Source: Trichoplax sp. H2
Taxonomy: Eukaryota > Placozoa > Uniplacotomia > Trichoplacea
Direction of reading: 5' to 3'
Assembly (NCBI GenBank): GCA_003344405.1
Contig: NOWV01000153.1
Span: 62,001 to 126,000 of the forward strand
Length of the DNA stretch: 64,000 nt
Shown in pieces: positions 62,180 through 64,000 of the stretch (positions are counted from its first letter, which is position 1; the number at the start of each line of letters is the position of its first letter). The translations under genes were made by a program, and so were the position numbers. The notes under the pieces are model-generated. The model searched no databases and had not been told where the DNA came from. It saw only the letters and a program-made list of their open reading frames with translations.

Positions 62180-64000
62180 GGGCAATAACCAAAGTAATTG
62201 AAAGTAGCTCTGCATTTACTCAGGATACTTTAATGGCTACTTAAGCGGATACCTTGCTAACGTTAATGTATCTAACTGACTTAACGAAAGTCAATCTCGT
62301 GCAACGAAATTATTTGCTTCCTGTGAATTAAATCATCAATTTGCATTAACTCACTAGAAAATAGAGTATTTTGGAATCACTAGTTGGCTTAACTTCGACT
62401 ATAAACGGTCACATACGATTATGATTAAGTACCATCTCTAATTTTACAACTTTTTGATGCAGTTAGTAGTCGAGTAGTAAAAAAATAAGAAATATCCATC
62501 TGCATTTCATTCTCATTTTGATAGCCATAGTCGTACCTTGGCCATATTTCGTCTATTGGATAAAGTAGAATGTTTAAGAGGCTAAAATTTTGTCTCTGCC
62601 TTATCCATTAATTTACTAACCATTGTGATTATCAAAAGTATGCTATTTGAACATAGATCAACAGAAATATTGCCATGACTATTTTCTCTATATAGCTACC
62701 GAATTCATTCTATCTACGGATATAATTAACAATCCCCTATGAACAATAATGATCAAGCATGATATCATATCAATTACATTTTTCGTTGTTGTGAGTCTTT
62801 ACCTAATTCATTAAAAGTGTTTCTCCTGATCTTACTGAGTATAACTTATTATCATTGAAAATATGGCTTCAACTATGTAGCAGCTATTATAGTTCGAGTT
62901 TTAACAAAAGGGATTTGTATAAAATTAAGACACTATACAATAAAGGAATATCTGAATAATCGATACTAAAGGCTTCGTTCCTCAAAATCTAATAAGATAA
63001 TAATTCGAATTAATACATCTGAAATAAGTTCTAGAGCAAGCGTGGCGGAACGAACGAGACAAACATATCAGCAAAGCATAAAACTTTATTGATACTTATA
63101 AGCGCGAACTAATGTATTACGACAGCAACGCTCATATATATATGATCTATCATGGAATATTATAGAACTTATTCGTAGTTATTATTATATACATCGAATG
63201 AGTATTCTACAAGATTCTACATGCATATGAGGTTTGAATACATATGCATTTAAGACTGACCCATAAGAAGTCACTTTACTAATATTATGGCAAGATCGAG
63301 ATAATTTTTAAATCTCACGTCAGTGAAGATGAACCATAGATTAATCTTAGATTAGGGTTCAAGAAGCACGATCAAATTTGTACAATAATGAATGCAATGA
63401 CTCTAACTGATAGTCTATACTGACTGGAGTTAAATCGCGTTAATAATAAATAAGATCAAGCGTAAAATCGTAAGTAAATAATATCCATTCAGTTTGACTA
63501 GTTGCATCACGTAGTTTGACTTGTGATCTTTGATTGTAATTGATCAGGAATTTTTAAACATATTTCGTCTATTGAAATTATTTACAGTCTGGACCTTAAA
63601 TTGAATAAAAGCTATCTTTTTGTGACATTACTGAAGGTCTAAAATGTCGTCTATTTATTTTAAGACTTCATAAGATGTTAAACTGATATATCAAATTATT
63701 AGTAAAGGTGCCTATTAGGATAGATGCAGTAAATGTGGATAGATACTTATTTTTACATACGATTATTAAAATCGACCTTCAACACTTTAAAACAATATTT
63801 TTTGTTTTTACAACATGTCAAAATGGATTTTTATAACATCAACGATATCATATACTACTTCTGACATCTGATAGAAGTTGGGCAGCCAGTTAAAAAGTTC
63901 CAAGAACTCAGTTGGAATCAAATTCAGCTGATCTAATTCACACAACCCGTATAATAAGCAGTAAGCTGATTGTTTACATTGGCCAAGAAACTCTGAGGCT
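62180..64000. other. AT-rich stretch to the window end
   Basis: No recognisable gene or repeat beyond short TA runs near 63131. Confidence 0.4.

Noticed and set aside
1-64000. CRISPR arrays, bacterial operons, rRNA or tRNA genes
   Set aside because: No regularly spaced repeats of CRISPR type, no ribosome-binding-site/operon structure and no rRNA- or tRNA-like sequence was seen; the splice signals indicate an animal nuclear genome.

Overview
This window looks like nuclear DNA of a small, AT-rich early-branching animal genome. Short introns with ordinary GT-AG borders, a bHLH-PAS transcription factor, a PPP1R14-type phosphatase inhibitor, clan-3-like cytochromes P450 and a tandem omega-class GST cluster together fit a placozoan (Trichoplax or a relative). 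That assignment is inference from gene content and base composition; no marker in the window proves it. Two runs of exactly 20 N (38193-38212 and 61575-61594) show it is a draft scaffold.

Layout. 1-23.7 kb is mostly AT-rich sequence with no gene I can identify; a few splice-like segments, an LTR-like stretch (about 3.19-3.70 kb) and one strong hairpin (11.4 kb) stand out. 23.8-27.3 kb holds a multi-exon bHLH-PAS gene (SIM/Trachealess/HIF branch) that I rebuilt exon by exon; the phases agree and it reads through bHLH, PAS-A and PAS-B. 30.2-41.3 kb is a cluster of six single-exon omega-like GST genes in mixed orientation. Five are intact and one has a single in-frame stop; a further 5' fragment is probably an assembly duplicate. 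44.05-47.26 kb holds a four-exon PPP1R14/CPI-17-like gene too short per exon to appear as long ORFs. 49.1-49.5 kb is a 76-bp minisatellite. 50.6-52.1 kb and 53.4-54.9 kb are two intronless microsomal P450 genes on the same strand. 55-64 kb is mostly gene-poor, with a decayed coding remnant on the minus strand near 60 kb and a 173-bp direct repeat beside the second gap.

How the genes relate. The GST-like proteins and P450s are families used in xenobiotic and redox metabolism, so 30-55 kb resembles a detoxification neighbourhood. However, every GST copy has Asp where omega GSTs carry the catalytic Cys, so classical omega thioltransferase activity is doubtful. The GST and P450 genes lack introns while their neighbours are intron-rich, which suggests retroposed or intron-loss founders followed by local duplication. 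The bHLH-PAS and PPP1R14-like genes are developmental and signalling genes with no evident link to the cluster.
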